DNA of 64,000 nt from Novosphingobium olei (GTDB lineage Bacteria; Pseudomonadota; Alphaproteobacteria; Sphingomonadales; Sphingomonadaceae). The stretch spans positions 1-64,000 of the forward strand of contig NZ_JABBGM010000009.1 of assembly GCF_012927405.1 (NCBI RefSeq). The letters are read 5' to 3'. The translations under genes and the position numbers were made by a program. Each line of letters opens with the position of its first letter. Within the stretch, counting starts at the first letter, position 1. Below the pieces are notes generated by a model. That model had not been told where the DNA came from and made no database searches. It was given only the letters and a program-made list of their open reading frames with translations. Positions 17,773-26,108 of this stretch are shown piece after piece.

Positions 17773-18228
17773 ATGACCCGCTGGCCGCTTCCCGAACCCA
17801 TGCAGGCCGCGCTGGAACAGGCGCGCTGCGCCGCCGATGAAGGCGAAGTGCCGATCGGCGCGGTGATCGTCAAGGACGGCGCGATCATCGCCCGCGCCCG
17901 CAATGCGCCGCGCGGCACGTGCGATCCCACCGCCCATGCCGAAGTGCTGGCGATTCGCGCCGCCGCCGCCGCGCTGGGGCAGGAACGGCTCGAAGGCTGC
18001 GACCTGTGGGTGACGCTGGAACCGTGCGCAATGTGTGCCGGCGCCATCGTCCATGCGCGGATCGCGCGGGTGTACTACGCCGCGTCAGACCCGAAGGGCG
18101 GCGCGGTGGAGCACGGCGGGCGGATCTTCGACCAGCCGACCTGCCTGCACCGGCCCGAAGTCTATTCCGGCATGGGCGAGGGCGCGGCGGCGGCCCTGCT
18201 GCAGGATTTCTTCAGGGCGCGGCGATAG
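17773..18228 (+). CDS. tadA: tRNA-specific adenosine deaminase
   Basis: A 151-aa zinc deaminase that converts adenosine 34 of tRNA-Arg(ACG) to inosine, essential in most bacteria for reading CGC and CGA codons. The catalytic motif is HAE (TAHAEVLAI, Glu as proton shuttle) and the other two zinc ligands are in PCAMC. The tail YYAASDPKGGAVEHGG is typical of TadA rather than cytosine or guanine deaminases. Length matches the family. Its 3' end overlaps the convergent RNase T2 gene by 17 bases, so each mRNA carries antisense to the other's end. Confidence 0.96.
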   Translation: MTRWPLPEPMQAALEQARCAADEGEVPIGAVIVKDGAIIARARNAPRGTCDPTAHAEVLAIRAAAAALGQERLEGCDLWVTLEPCAMCAGAIVHARIARVYYAASDPKGGAVEHGGRIFDQPTCLHRPEVYSGMGEGAAAALLQDFFRARR

Positions 18229-18925
18229 AAACGGGCGCGTCGTTCCCCGGTCCGTCGCGGCCCCTGGGACACGCGACGTAGCCCTTGCTGCGGCCCAGGC
18301 AGAGGTGGACTTCCTTCAACTGCCCCTCGCGCCCCAGCAACAGGCGGATGCCGCGCATCGGCAGGCCCGGATTGGCGGCGACGAAGGCGCGGCGCAAGGT
18401 GCCGGCATTGAGCGCGGGCCGGCGTGCCAGCCCGGCCATATCGGGCAGGTGGACGCGGGCCCAGGCCTTCTCCGCCTCGCCGAAATAGACCGCCGGGGTG
18501 GCGCTCATGCAGGCGCCGTGCTTGGCCCATTCGTGGGTCAGCAGGTCGAGGCTGGGCGTCATGCACAGATGGCGGCGCAGCGTGGCGACATCGGGCATCG
18601 TGCGCGCGGGGCACCACTGAGGCCAGCCGCCGCCGCGCGCCTCGGGCCACAGGCCGTGGAGGACGAAGCCGAAGCGCCCCATCGTGCCGCACTGCATCGA
18701 TTCGCCGCCATCGGCGCGGCGCGTGCGGCAGAATTCGGGCGACCAGCTGAGCGCCAGGGTATAGCCCGCGATGGCGGTGCGCCGCATCGGGCCATCGGGC
18801 GCGGGCGCGGGCGGTTGGGCAAAGGCCGGGGGCAGGCGGCACGAGGGCGCATCGGCCCAAGCGGCGGTCGAAGTGGCGGTGACAGCGAGCGCCAGCGCCA
18901 CCAGCGGGGCGCGGCGCGCGGGCAT
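18212..18925 (-). CDS. Secreted RNase T2-family ribonuclease
   Basis: A 237-aa protein with a signal peptide (APLVALALAVTATSTAAWA) that should act in the periplasm or outside, cutting single-stranded RNA through a 2',3'-cyclic phosphate. Both catalytic segments are present: CAS1 in FVLHGLWPE with its His, and CAS2 in HEWAKHGACM with His, Glu, Lys and His in the expected spacing. Several Cys residues suggest disulfides. It is the last gene of a minus-strand unit after nadC and a membrane protein; the upstream stop and its ATG share a base (TGATG). A longer frame exists upstream but belongs to the neighbour's shadow. Confidence 0.9.
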   Translation of the reverse strand: MPARRAPLVALALAVTATSTAAWADAPSCRLPPAFAQPPAPAPDGPMRRTAIAGYTLALSWSPEFCRTRRADGGESMQCGTMGRFGFVLHGLWPEARGGGWPQWCPARTMPDVATLRRHLCMTPSLDLLTHEWAKHGACMSATPAVYFGEAEKAWARVHLPDMAGLARRPALNAGTLRRAFVAANPGLPMRGIRLLLGREGQLKEVHLCLGRSKGYVACPRGRDGPGNDAPVSIAAP

Positions 18926-19311
18926 CAGCGCTTGGCCAGCCATTCGCCGGTTTCGCGCCGGAACAGGAAGACGAGCGCTGCCACCTCGATCGACAGCGCG
19001 GCAAGGCTCAGCAGCGCGAAGACCGGGCTGATCGCCTTGGCCAGCGCGGGGATGCCGGCAATGCCGATCAGATCGAGCACGGCGAGCGCGACGACGAACC
19101 AGCGTGCCAGCCCCATCCGCCCGCGCGAGACGACGAGGGCAAGCCCGGTCGAGACAGCGGCATTGGCAAAGGCACCGGTCATGATCGTGGGCGGGGCGGC
19201 CTGGGTGAAGGCGGCAAGCGCGCCCATGAAGGCGGCCACGTTGCCAAGGCGCAGCGCCTGCGCGGCAAGGAACAGGCGCTCGAACCATGTGACCGAAACG
19301 GGGCGGTTCAT
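18925..19311 (-). CDS. Small multi-pass membrane protein of unknown function
   Basis: I do not recognise this 128-aa protein. It is strongly hydrophobic with about four membrane segments (near residues 25-42, 45-60, 68-90 and 95-115) and a short Arg/Glu-rich cytoplasmic tail. Its ATG overlaps the nadC stop by four bases and its stop overlaps the RNase T2 start by one, so it is co-translated between them. Codon use matches the neighbours. No motif suggests transport or catalysis. Confidence 0.75.
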   Translation of the reverse strand: MNRPVSVTWFERLFLAAQALRLGNVAAFMGALAAFTQAAPPTIMTGAFANAAVSTGLALVVSRGRMGLARWFVVALAVLDLIGIAGIPALAKAISPVFALLSLAALSIEVAALVFLFRRETGEWLAKR

Positions 19312-20195
19312 GCGGCTGCTCCTGCGGTTGATCCAAGCGGGGTGAAATCGAGCCCGATATCGGCGGCGGGTGCCGACTGGGTGAGGCGGCCGACCGAAAC
19401 GTAGTCGACACCGGTGGCGGCGATGGCGGCGATGGTGTCGAGCCGGACCCCGCCGCTCGCCTCGCACGGCACGCGCCCGGCGACGACGGCGAGCGCTTCG
19501 CGCAAGAGGTCGGGGCCCATGTTGTCGAGCAGCAGGCGGGTGGCCCCGGCGGTGAGCGCGGGTTCGATCTGGTCGATGCGGTCGACCTCGCAGATCACGT
19601 CCTTCACACCCGCCGCCAGCGCCCGGCGCACCGCTTCGGCCACGCCGCCGGCAACGAGGACGTGGTTGTCCTTGATCATCGCCGCGTCCCACAGCCCCAT
19701 GCGGTGGTTGTGGCCGCCGCCGGTGCGCACGGCATACTTTTCGAGGTGGCGCAGGCCGGGGATGGTCTTGCGCGTATCGAGCAGCTTCGCCTTGGTTTCG
19801 CCCATGGCGGTGACATAGGTGCGGGTGAGCGTGGCGACGCCCGAGAGGTGCTGCACCGTGTTGAGCGCGGAGCGTTCGGCGGTGAGCATGGCGCGGGCAT
19901 TGCCTTCGAGCCGCATCAGCTCGCTGCCCGCCGGAACCTGCGCGCCTTCCTCGACAAGGATGTCGATTGTCATGTCGGGATCGAGCGCGCGGAAGAAGGC
20001 CGCCGCGATCGGCAGCCCGCAGACCGCGATGGCATCGCGGCTGTCCATCACGCCCGAAAAGCGCGCGTCGGCCGGGATCACGCTGTCGCTGGTGACGTCG
20101 ACGCCGCCGCCGGGCAGCCCGTGGCCGAGGTCTTCGGCAAGCGTGGCGGCGACGAAGGCGTCGAGATCGAAACCGGTGAGGGTAAAGCTGCTCAT
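19308..20195 (-). CDS. nadC: Nicotinate-nucleotide diphosphorylase (carboxylating)
   Basis: A 295-aa enzyme that joins quinolinate and PRPP to make nicotinate mononucleotide with loss of CO2, the entry of the de novo NAD pathway. Diagnostic motifs are DTRKTIPGLRHLEKYAV and GGGHNHRMGLWDAAMIKDNH (quinolinate and PRPP contacts), with ALNTVQHLSGVAT before them and the C-terminal SGGVRLDTI and TGVDYVSVG loops. Length is normal. An in-frame ATG at 20207 is an alternative start. nadA and nadB are not in the window. A REP-like hairpin separates it from the response-regulator gene upstream. Confidence 0.95.
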   Translation of the reverse strand: MSSFTLTGFDLDAFVAATLAEDLGHGLPGGGVDVTSDSVIPADARFSGVMDSRDAIAVCGLPIAAAFFRALDPDMTIDILVEEGAQVPAGSELMRLEGNARAMLTAERSALNTVQHLSGVATLTRTYVTAMGETKAKLLDTRKTIPGLRHLEKYAVRTGGGHNHRMGLWDAAMIKDNHVLVAGGVAEAVRRALAAGVKDVICEVDRIDQIEPALTAGATRLLLDNMGPDLLREALAVVAGRVPCEASGGVRLDTIAAIAATGVDYVSVGRLTQSAPAADIGLDFTPLGSTAGAAA

Positions 20196-20222
20196 GGCCT
20201 GCGCCATACCACCCCGGCGCAC

Positions 20223-20277
20223 CGTGTCGAGCGGGAGTCGCCGCACGGTGCGCGGTGTCTCCACTTCGCTCGACACG
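20223..20277. repeat. REP-like palindromic unit between the LytTR gene and nadC
   Basis: CGTGTCGAGCG (20223-20233) and its exact complement CGCTCGACACG (20267-20277) enclose 33 bases with further GC-rich self-complementarity. The right arm with its surroundings (ACTTCGCTCGACACGAGCGG) resembles a short repeat I associate with many sphingomonad intergenic regions; copy number could not be checked. It lies 23 bases after the response-regulator stop codon on the minus strand and just upstream of nadC, so it may insulate the two transcription units. Confidence 0.55.
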
Positions 20278-20299
20278 AGCGGGATTTAAGGTTCAGCGA

Positions 20300-21097
20300 T
20301 CAGTGGACGAAGCGCGCCACCACGTCGCGGTAGGAGCGGCTGACCTTCACTTCCGCGCCGCTTTCCAGCACGAGGAAGCATTCGCCGTTGGTGTGCGGGC
20401 GGACCTGGCGGACCTGATCCAGGTTGACGATCTTCGAACGGTGCACCCGCTGGAACACGCGCGGATCGAGCCGCCGTTCGAGATCCTTCATCGTTTCGCG
20501 CAGGATCAGCGAATTGTCGCCGGTGTAGATGCACATGTAGTCGCCCGCCGCCTCGATCCGTTCGATCGAATCGACATCGACCCGGAAGATCTGGCCGCGA
20601 TCCTTGATGTTGATCAGCTTTTCGAAGCGGCCGGCGGCAGGTTCGCCATCATCGACCATTTCGGGCATCGCATCGGGGGCCACTTCGGCGAGCACGTTCT
20701 TGAGCTTTTCCGCCTCTTCCAGCCCGCGCTTTTCGGCAAGACGGGTGCGCGCGCGATCGAGCGCGTCGGCGAGGCGGTCCTCCTCCACCGGCTTGAGCAG
20801 GTAGTCGACGGCGTTGGCTTCGAACGCCTTGATCGCGTGTTCGGAAAAGGCGGTCACGAACACGAACAGGGGCGGATCGATCTCCATCACGCCCTTGACC
20901 ACCGAGAAACCGTCGAAGCCGGGCATCTGGATGTCGCAGAACACGAGGTCGGGCTTTTCGGTCTTGATCTTGCGAATGGCCTCGCGCCCGTTCGAGCAGG
21001 TGTCGATCACCTCCACGTCGGGGAAGGCCTGAAGCCGAAGCTGAAGGCCCTGGATGGCGAGCTTCTCGTCATCGACGAGGATCGTACGGATGGTCAT
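20300..21097 (-). CDS. LytTR-family response regulator
   Basis: A 265-aa two-component regulator. The receiver domain (residues ~3-125) has the acidic pair in LVDDEK, the phospho-acceptor Asp in VFCDIQMPG, the Thr/Ser switch in FVTAF and the conserved Lys in LLKPVEE. After a ~40-residue linker the LytTR DNA-binding domain runs from about residue 165 (IEAAGDYMCIYTG, FQRVHRSKIVNLDQVRQVRPHTNG, VKVSRSYRDVV). It acts in the cytoplasm as a transcription factor. The cognate sensor kinase gene ends 70 bases upstream on the same strand. LytTR targets differ widely; none can be named here. Confidence 0.93.
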   Translation of the reverse strand: MTIRTILVDDEKLAIQGLQLRLQAFPDVEVIDTCSNGREAIRKIKTEKPDLVFCDIQMPGFDGFSVVKGVMEIDPPLFVFVTAFSEHAIKAFEANAVDYLLKPVEEDRLADALDRARTRLAEKRGLEEAEKLKNVLAEVAPDAMPEMVDDGEPAAGRFEKLINIKDRGQIFRVDVDSIERIEAAGDYMCIYTGDNSLILRETMKDLERRLDPRVFQRVHRSKIVNLDQVRQVRPHTNGECFLVLESGAEVKVSRSYRDVVARFVH

Positions 21098-21167
21098 GCG
21101 CTACCCTTGTTATGTCTAGAGCAACCGCGACAGAAATGCGTGCCGGGCTCGAGGTTCCCGAACATGG

Positions 21168-22361
21168 TCAATTTACAGCGAGCCGCGGCGCGCCCGACGA
21201 AGCAGCCGATCGCGTGCCAACCGGCAAGGGAGCGGGTTCGCGGGCCTCGAACGGGAGTTCGATGGTCACCACGAAACCGCCCTCGGGCCGGTTGCCGATG
21301 TCGAAGCGCTGGTTTTCCCCGTAGGCCTGCGCCAGCCGGTCGCGGATGTTCGCAAGGCCGACGCCGGTCGAGACATGTCCCGACGAGATTGTGTCGCTGC
21401 TGTCGCTGGTCACGCCGAACAACTTCGACGGGTCGGTGCCCGCTGGCAACCCCGGCCCCGTATCGGACACGGTAACGCGAAGCATCGAGCCGACGAGTTG
21501 CGTCGAAATCGTTATTTCAGCACCATATTCCATCGGGCTGACCGCATACTTGATCGCGTTTTCGACCAGCGGCTGCAGCAGCAGCGAAGGCATCAGCCCG
21601 GCGCGGGTATCGTCGTCGATGCGGAATTCGGTGCGCAGCCGTTCTTCGAAGCGCATCCGCTCAATATCGAGATAGAGCTTCAGCGTCTCGATCTCCTGCG
21701 CGACCGTGACCCGCGCGGTGGGTTCGTTGACCAGCGTGTAGCGCAGGAACGAGGACAGCCTGCTGAGCATCGCGTTGGCGGGCTCGGTCTGCTTGAGCAG
21801 CACCAGCGTGGAGATCGAATTGAGCGTGTTGAACAGGAAGTGCGGATTGAGCTGGTAGCGCAGCATGGCGAGCTGCGCGCTGGTCGCCTGGTTTTCCAGC
21901 CGCATCAGCTGGTCGTTCTGTTCTTCGACCTGGATGTAGAAGTTGATCGCGTAATAGAGCGCCGACCACGCGCCGAGCAGCGTCAGGTCAAGGTAGAACA
22001 CGCCCAGGAACAGCTGCGCGAACCCCGCATCGCTGTTGGTGCGATAGAGGCTGATCACCCACGAATCGATGAAGGCGTACAAGCCCACCGCGATGGCGAG
22101 GACGAAGGCGGTGACGCCCCAGGTGATCAGCGGCCGCCGGTTGATCAGCGCGCGATAGATCACCGACAGGATCAGCGAGATCGAAAAGCCGGTGATCGTG
22201 GCGATCAGCACGATGATCAGGAACGACCATGGCTGGGCGTTGGCGATGCTCGACAAAGCGCGCAGCGCCAGCGCGCCGCCCCAGCCGAGGAACTGAAGGC
22301 GCCAGAAAGCGCGGTTCTTGTTGCCGAAGAACGGCGCGGGAGTCAGCGGCAGCACGGCCAT
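21168..22361 (-). CDS. LytS/AlgZ-type sensor histidine kinase
   Basis: A 397-aa membrane kinase that would phosphorylate the LytTR regulator encoded next. Four membrane segments occupy about residues 12-145 without a large periplasmic sensor, so it may sense a membrane state. The His_kinase motif LRYQLNPHFLFNTLNSIS carries the phosphorylated His; the N-box is LLLQPLVENAIKYAV; the G-boxes are VSDTGPGLP and GVGLANIRDRL. A TTG at 22397 opens the frame earlier, but ATG 22361 is a better start. Divergent from the HD gene at 22454, so the 92 bases between them should hold both promoters. Confidence 0.92.
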   Translation of the reverse strand: MAVLPLTPAPFFGNKNRAFWRLQFLGWGGALALRALSSIANAQPWSFLIIVLIATITGFSISLILSVIYRALINRRPLITWGVTAFVLAIAVGLYAFIDSWVISLYRTNSDAGFAQLFLGVFYLDLTLLGAWSALYYAINFYIQVEEQNDQLMRLENQATSAQLAMLRYQLNPHFLFNTLNSISTLVLLKQTEPANAMLSRLSSFLRYTLVNEPTARVTVAQEIETLKLYLDIERMRFEERLRTEFRIDDDTRAGLMPSLLLQPLVENAIKYAVSPMEYGAEITISTQLVGSMLRVTVSDTGPGLPAGTDPSKLFGVTSDSSDTISSGHVSTGVGLANIRDRLAQAYGENQRFDIGNRPEGGFVVTIELPFEAREPAPLPVGTRSAASSGAPRLAVN

Positions 22362-22453
22362 CGGCAGGGTTGTAGCCCCAAGCGGGCCATTGCGCAAAGC
22401 CCTGGGAAGCGTCAGGCTCTGCGCAACAACGACAACGATCGAGGAGAGGGGCC

Positions 22454-23056
22454 ATGAGCCACGATTCGCACGCAGAGGTGGAAGATCGCGCCGTGTTCCG
22501 TTCGATGATGGAAGGCACGGCCGAGGACTGGGCGATCATTTCGCGCGATTACAACGCCTTTGCCAGCACGCTGGCGGACCGCGTGCTGACGCACTTGCGG
22601 CTGCTCGATGGCGATTTCGGCGGATTTCCGGTCGACCGGCTGACGCACAGCCTGCAATGCGCGACGCGCGCGCACCGCGATGGCCGGGGCGAAACCTATG
22701 TGATCATGGCGCTGCTGCACGACATCGGCGACACGCTTGGCACCTACAACCACCCGGAGGTGGCGGCGGCGATCGTCAAGCCCTTCGTGACCGAGGAGGA
22801 GCACTGGATCTGCCAGAATCACGGGGCATTCCAGGGTTATTACTACTTCCACTTCCTGGGCATGGACCGCAACATGCGCGACCGGTTCCGCGACGATCCG
22901 CACTATGCCGCCTGCGCCGAATTCTGCGAGAAGTACGACCAGTCGGCGTTCGATCCGGACTACGACACGCTGCCGCTGTCGTTCTTCGAACCGATGCTGC
23001 GACGGGTGATGGCAAAGCCGCTGAAGCGCCAGCCGACCTCGGCGGTGGCCGCCTGA
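22454..23056 (+). CDS. HD-domain protein, PhnZ/MIOX-like mixed-valent diiron oxygenase candidate
   Basis: A 200-aa HD-superfamily protein. Metal ligands line up with those of PhnZ-type diiron oxygenases rather than with nucleotide phosphohydrolases: His in RLTHSLQ, the His-Asp pair in LLHDIGD, His in YNHPEVAAAI, His in QNHGAFQ, and Asp in KYDQSAFDPDYD, which is the family's full set of six. The CEKYDQ...FDPDYDTLPL string is typical of that branch. In PhnZ a Tyr and Glu seven to ten residues before the first His contact the aminophosphonate; here those positions are Phe (FGGF), so the substrate is probably different. ATG is preceded by GAGGAGAGG. Known relatives act on organophosphonates or inositol; the reaction here is not known. 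Confidence 0.8.
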   Translation: MSHDSHAEVEDRAVFRSMMEGTAEDWAIISRDYNAFASTLADRVLTHLRLLDGDFGGFPVDRLTHSLQCATRAHRDGRGETYVIMALLHDIGDTLGTYNHPEVAAAIVKPFVTEEEHWICQNHGAFQGYYYFHFLGMDRNMRDRFRDDPHYAACAEFCEKYDQSAFDPDYDTLPLSFFEPMLRRVMAKPLKRQPTSAVAA

Positions 23057-23065
23057 AGCGACGTT

Positions 23066-23977
23066 TTAGGGCTGGATCTCGCGGCGGAAGCGCAACGGCC
23101 AGTCGCGGTCGGGCGCGGCGTTCAGCACGGCGATCTCGCGTTCGATATCGGCCGCGCGGGTGCGCCAGCCGCCGTGCGTGGCCGATACGAAGATGAATTG
23201 CTTGCGCGACAGCACGGTGCGGGCAAGACGGGCCTCCGCTTCCGGCGGATAGCCCGCGTTGGCGAGCAGCCAGACGGCAAGGCGATCGGCCTCGCGCTCG
23301 GTCTTGCGCACCACCGCGACCGAATCGTTGGCTTCGAGCACGCTCTGGTGATCGAGCGCGGCGTGGGCGAGTTCGTGCGCGGCGAGCGCGGCCACGAGCG
23401 TTTCGTCGCCATGTGCATCGTCGAACAGGCCGCGCCCGATGCGCACGTCGTCGCGCCCGGAACTGGCGTTGCCGCCACCATCGTCGAGCATGAAGCGCAC
23501 GCGGCAGGCGGGCTCGCCATGGACGGTGACGGTTCGCCCGCCGGCCAGCATCAGCGCCACTTCGCCCTTGTTTGCCACGGTGGTTTCGAGCGTGGTCTGC
23601 AGCGCCAGGACGCGCGCCCAGCGATCCTTGCGCGCCATCGGCACGGTGGTGACGGGCGTGCCCGCGATGGCGACGATTGTGTCGTTCGCATCGAGCCCGG
23701 CCCGTGCGGCGGGGCCACTGGCGGCGACCGCGGCGATGGCGATATCGCCGGTCAGGCCATAGGCCGCGCGCGCGCCGGCAGGATCGTCAAATGTCTGCGC
23801 ATCCTGCAGGATCAACCCGATGCCCGGCGCGGCGCGGGTGCAGAAACGCGCGTTGGCGTGCGAAAGCTTCCAGCCCACCGTCTGCACCAGCGCATCGGCG
23901 CGCTGCAGATCATCGAGCGGCTTGGCGAATGCCGGCCCACCGGCCAGCGCCAGCGCGGCGAGCAAGGTGGCTCGCAT
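23066..23977 (-). CDS. Exported PDZ-metalloprotease (M48-like)
   Basis: A 303-aa protein with a signal peptide (ATLLAALALAGGPAFA), a PDZ domain around residues 80-165 (GPAARAGLDANDTIVAIAG) and a gluzincin-type site: HELAH (two zinc His and the catalytic Glu) with the third ligand in EREADRLAVWLL about 34 residues later, as in M48 peptidases. It is shorter than YfgC/BepA and lacks TPRs. Gene order DsbA then this gene with a 16-base gap, and a convergent HD gene nine bases from its end, fix its place as last in an envelope-maintenance operon. An upstream Met at 24013 would overlap the dsbA-like gene and was not used. Confidence 0.85.
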   Translation of the reverse strand: MRATLLAALALAGGPAFAKPLDDLQRADALVQTVGWKLSHANARFCTRAAPGIGLILQDAQTFDDPAGARAAYGLTGDIAIAAVAASGPAARAGLDANDTIVAIAGTPVTTVPMARKDRWARVLALQTTLETTVANKGEVALMLAGGRTVTVHGEPACRVRFMLDDGGGNASSGRDDVRIGRGLFDDAHGDETLVAALAAHELAHAALDHQSVLEANDSVAVVRKTEREADRLAVWLLANAGYPPEAEARLARTVLSRKQFIFVSATHGGWRTRAADIEREIAVLNAAPDRDWPLRFRREIQP

Positions 23978-23993
23978 GGCTTTGGGCGCGCGT

Positions 23994-24728
23994 TCAGCCC
24001 TTGCGCGCGGCATCGATCGCCTGCTGCAGCCGTTCCGGCCCGACCGCGCCGGCGATCATGTCCTTGCCGATCAACCACGCCGGGGTGCCGTTGATGCCAA
24101 GCTGGCGCGCGAAGCCCAGATTGCGCTCAAGCTCCTGCTGCACGTCGCCGCGCGCGGCGAAGGTCTGCGCGGCGGCAAGGTCCACGCCGGCGGCCCTGGC
24201 TGCGGCGGCGATGCTTTCGCTGCTCGGCCGGGCGCCAGAGAACATGGCCTGGTGGAAGGCGGCGTACTTGCCCTGCGCCGCGGCGGCGAGGCCCATGCGC
24301 GCGGCAGGTTCGCTTTCGGGGGCGATGATCGGCAGTTCGCGCACCACCACGCGCAAGTCCGGATTGGCGCGGATCAGCGCGGCGACGTCGGCCACGCTCT
24401 TGCGGCAATAGGTGCAGGCGAAATCGGTGAATTCGACCAGCGTCACCTTGCCCTGCGGATTGCCGAGCACCGCGCCGGGGAAGGGGGTTTCGAGCGCGCC
24501 GCGCATCGGCGCGATGCGCGCCTGGTTCTCGCGCGCCTGCAGCCGGTCCATCGCTTCCGGCAGGATTTCCGGGTGATCGAGGATGTAGTCGTGCACGACG
24601 CTTTCCATCGCCGCGCGGTCGCCGGCGCCAAGCGCGGAGCGCCCTTGCAGCCACCATCCGGCGCCAAGGCCGATGAGCAGCGCGGGGAGCGCGAAAAGCA
24701 GGGTCGAGCGAAGGGCGGGGGACGTCAT
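23994..24728 (-). CDS. DsbA-family thiol oxidoreductase, membrane-anchored
   Basis: A 244-aa thioredoxin-fold protein tethered by an N-terminal helix (LLFALPALLIGLGAGWWL) with its catalytic domain in the periplasm. The redox motif is CTYC within VEFTDFACTYCRKSV, and the cis-Pro loop is NGTPAWLIG, both typical of the Com1/ScsC/BdbD-like branch of DsbA proteins. A helical segment before the domain (residues ~35-70) could drive oligomerisation, as in related copper-resistance isomerases. It may form or shuffle disulfides in secreted proteins such as its protease neighbours. It starts 11 bases after the BepA-like gene. Confidence 0.9.
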   Translation of the reverse strand: MTSPALRSTLLFALPALLIGLGAGWWLQGRSALGAGDRAAMESVVHDYILDHPEILPEAMDRLQARENQARIAPMRGALETPFPGAVLGNPQGKVTLVEFTDFACTYCRKSVADVAALIRANPDLRVVVRELPIIAPESEPAARMGLAAAAQGKYAAFHQAMFSGARPSSESIAAAARAAGVDLAAAQTFAARGDVQQELERNLGFARQLGINGTPAWLIGKDMIAGAVGPERLQQAIDAARKG

Positions 24729-24739
24729 CGCTGCCAGCG

Positions 24740-26098
24740 CTACTTCTTCTTGCGCTGCCGCTCAATCATCGCGCGGGCGGACATGGCAATATCCTGTGCG
24801 CGCAGCCAGTCGGGCGATCCCTTGGGCAGGCCCATCTCCGCGGCTTCGGCGCTGCGCACCGCTTCGGGTAGTTGCAGTTCCATCAGTTGCTGTTCGGCGC
24901 TGGCAAGGCGGGCGCGGGCGGTATCGCCGCGCGCTTCGTAGACGACGCCCAGCTGGTACCACGCGAAGGGATTTTCGCGATCGCGCGCGACCGCGTTGCG
25001 CAGCACCTTCTCCGCCTCGGCAAAATTGGCCTTGTCCTCGGTCGCCAGCAGGGCGTGGCCGAAGGTCGTGGCGATCAGCGGCGCATTGTCGCTGAGCTGC
25101 GTCGCGCGGCGCAGGGGATCGAGCGCATCGGCCGGCTTGCCCGATTCGAGCAGGATCTGGCCCTTGAGTTCCAGCGCATAGGGATCGTTCGGCGTCTGCT
25201 GCAGCAGCGCGTCGGTTTCAGCCAGCGCCTTGTCGAGGAACGCCTCCTTGTGGAAGGCATAGGCGCGGGCGTAGTGCGCGGGGCCGTCGGTCAGGTATTC
25301 GGGATAGGCGGCAAGCGTCGAGGCCGGTTCGGCAAGGTAGCCGTAGAGCTTGGCCTTGACCCTGAGGAAGCGCGCCTGCAGCGCGGCGTCCTCGGGCTTG
25401 TTCCACGCCGGGTCCTTTTCGTAGGTGTCCTGCAGCGTGGTCAGGCGGTCCGACGTCATCGGGTGGGTGCTGTAGAATTCGGCGTCGGCATCGCGCTTGA
25501 AGCCGTAGCGGAATTCCTGGTTCTGCAGCTTCTTGAAGAAATCGAGCGAGCCGCGGCCGGAAATGCCCGCCTTGGACAGGTACTGCGCGCCGGCGGCGTC
25601 CGCGCTCGATTCCTGCGAGCGGCTGAAGGCGAGGTACTTGCCGAGCGCGGCCTGTTGCCCCGCCATGAAGATGCCCATGCCGGCATCGCCCGCGCCCGCC
25701 ACGGCGGCTGCCGCGCCCAGCAGCAGGCTGAGCAGGGTGATGTTGGTGGCAGGCTTCACCCCGGCATCGCTGATCACGTGGCCGCCGGTGATGTGGCCCA
25801 GTTCGTGCGCGATCACGCCCTGCACTTCGCTGACATGGTCGGCCGCGCCGATCAGCCCTGAATGGATATAGACCGCCTGCCCGCCGGCGACGAAGGCGTT
25901 GATCGTGCCATCGTTGAGCAGGACGATGTCGACATTCTTGGGATCGAGCCCGGCAGCGGCGATGATCGGGGCCGACATGTCGCGAAACAGCGCTTCGGTT
26001 TCGGCATCGCGCAGCACCGATTGCGCGGCGACCGGCTGGATCGTCAGCGCGACCGCCGCCAGCACGGCGGCAAGGCGGGACAGGAGCGAGGGCTTCAC
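24740..26098 (-). CDS. BepA/YfgC-like M48 metalloprotease with TPRs
   Basis: A 452-aa periplasmic zinc protease. After a signal peptide (LLSRLAAVLAAVALTIQPVAAQ) comes the M48 domain with HELGH and the third ligand Glu in SQESSADAAGAQYL, then the STHPMTSDRLTTL segment, and a C-terminal TPR array (about residues 270-430, e.g. AETDALLQQTPNDPYALELKGQILL). This is the BepA/LoiP-type layout, which in E. coli degrades stalled LptD and BamA. The frame continues upstream to 26218 but GTG 26098 avoids overlap with the hydrolase gene ending at 26109 and starts exactly before the signal peptide. Part of a four-gene operon. Confidence 0.92.
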   Translation of the reverse strand: MKPSLLSRLAAVLAAVALTIQPVAAQSVLRDAETEALFRDMSAPIIAAAGLDPKNVDIVLLNDGTINAFVAGGQAVYIHSGLIGAADHVSEVQGVIAHELGHITGGHVISDAGVKPATNITLLSLLLGAAAAVAGAGDAGMGIFMAGQQAALGKYLAFSRSQESSADAAGAQYLSKAGISGRGSLDFFKKLQNQEFRYGFKRDADAEFYSTHPMTSDRLTTLQDTYEKDPAWNKPEDAALQARFLRVKAKLYGYLAEPASTLAAYPEYLTDGPAHYARAYAFHKEAFLDKALAETDALLQQTPNDPYALELKGQILLESGKPADALDPLRRATQLSDNAPLIATTFGHALLATEDKANFAEAEKVLRNAVARDRENPFAWYQLGVVYEARGDTARARLASAEQQLMELQLPEAVRSAEAAEMGLPKGSPDWLRAQDIAMSARAMIERQRKKK

Positions 26099-26108
26099 GG
26101 CCGCCACG

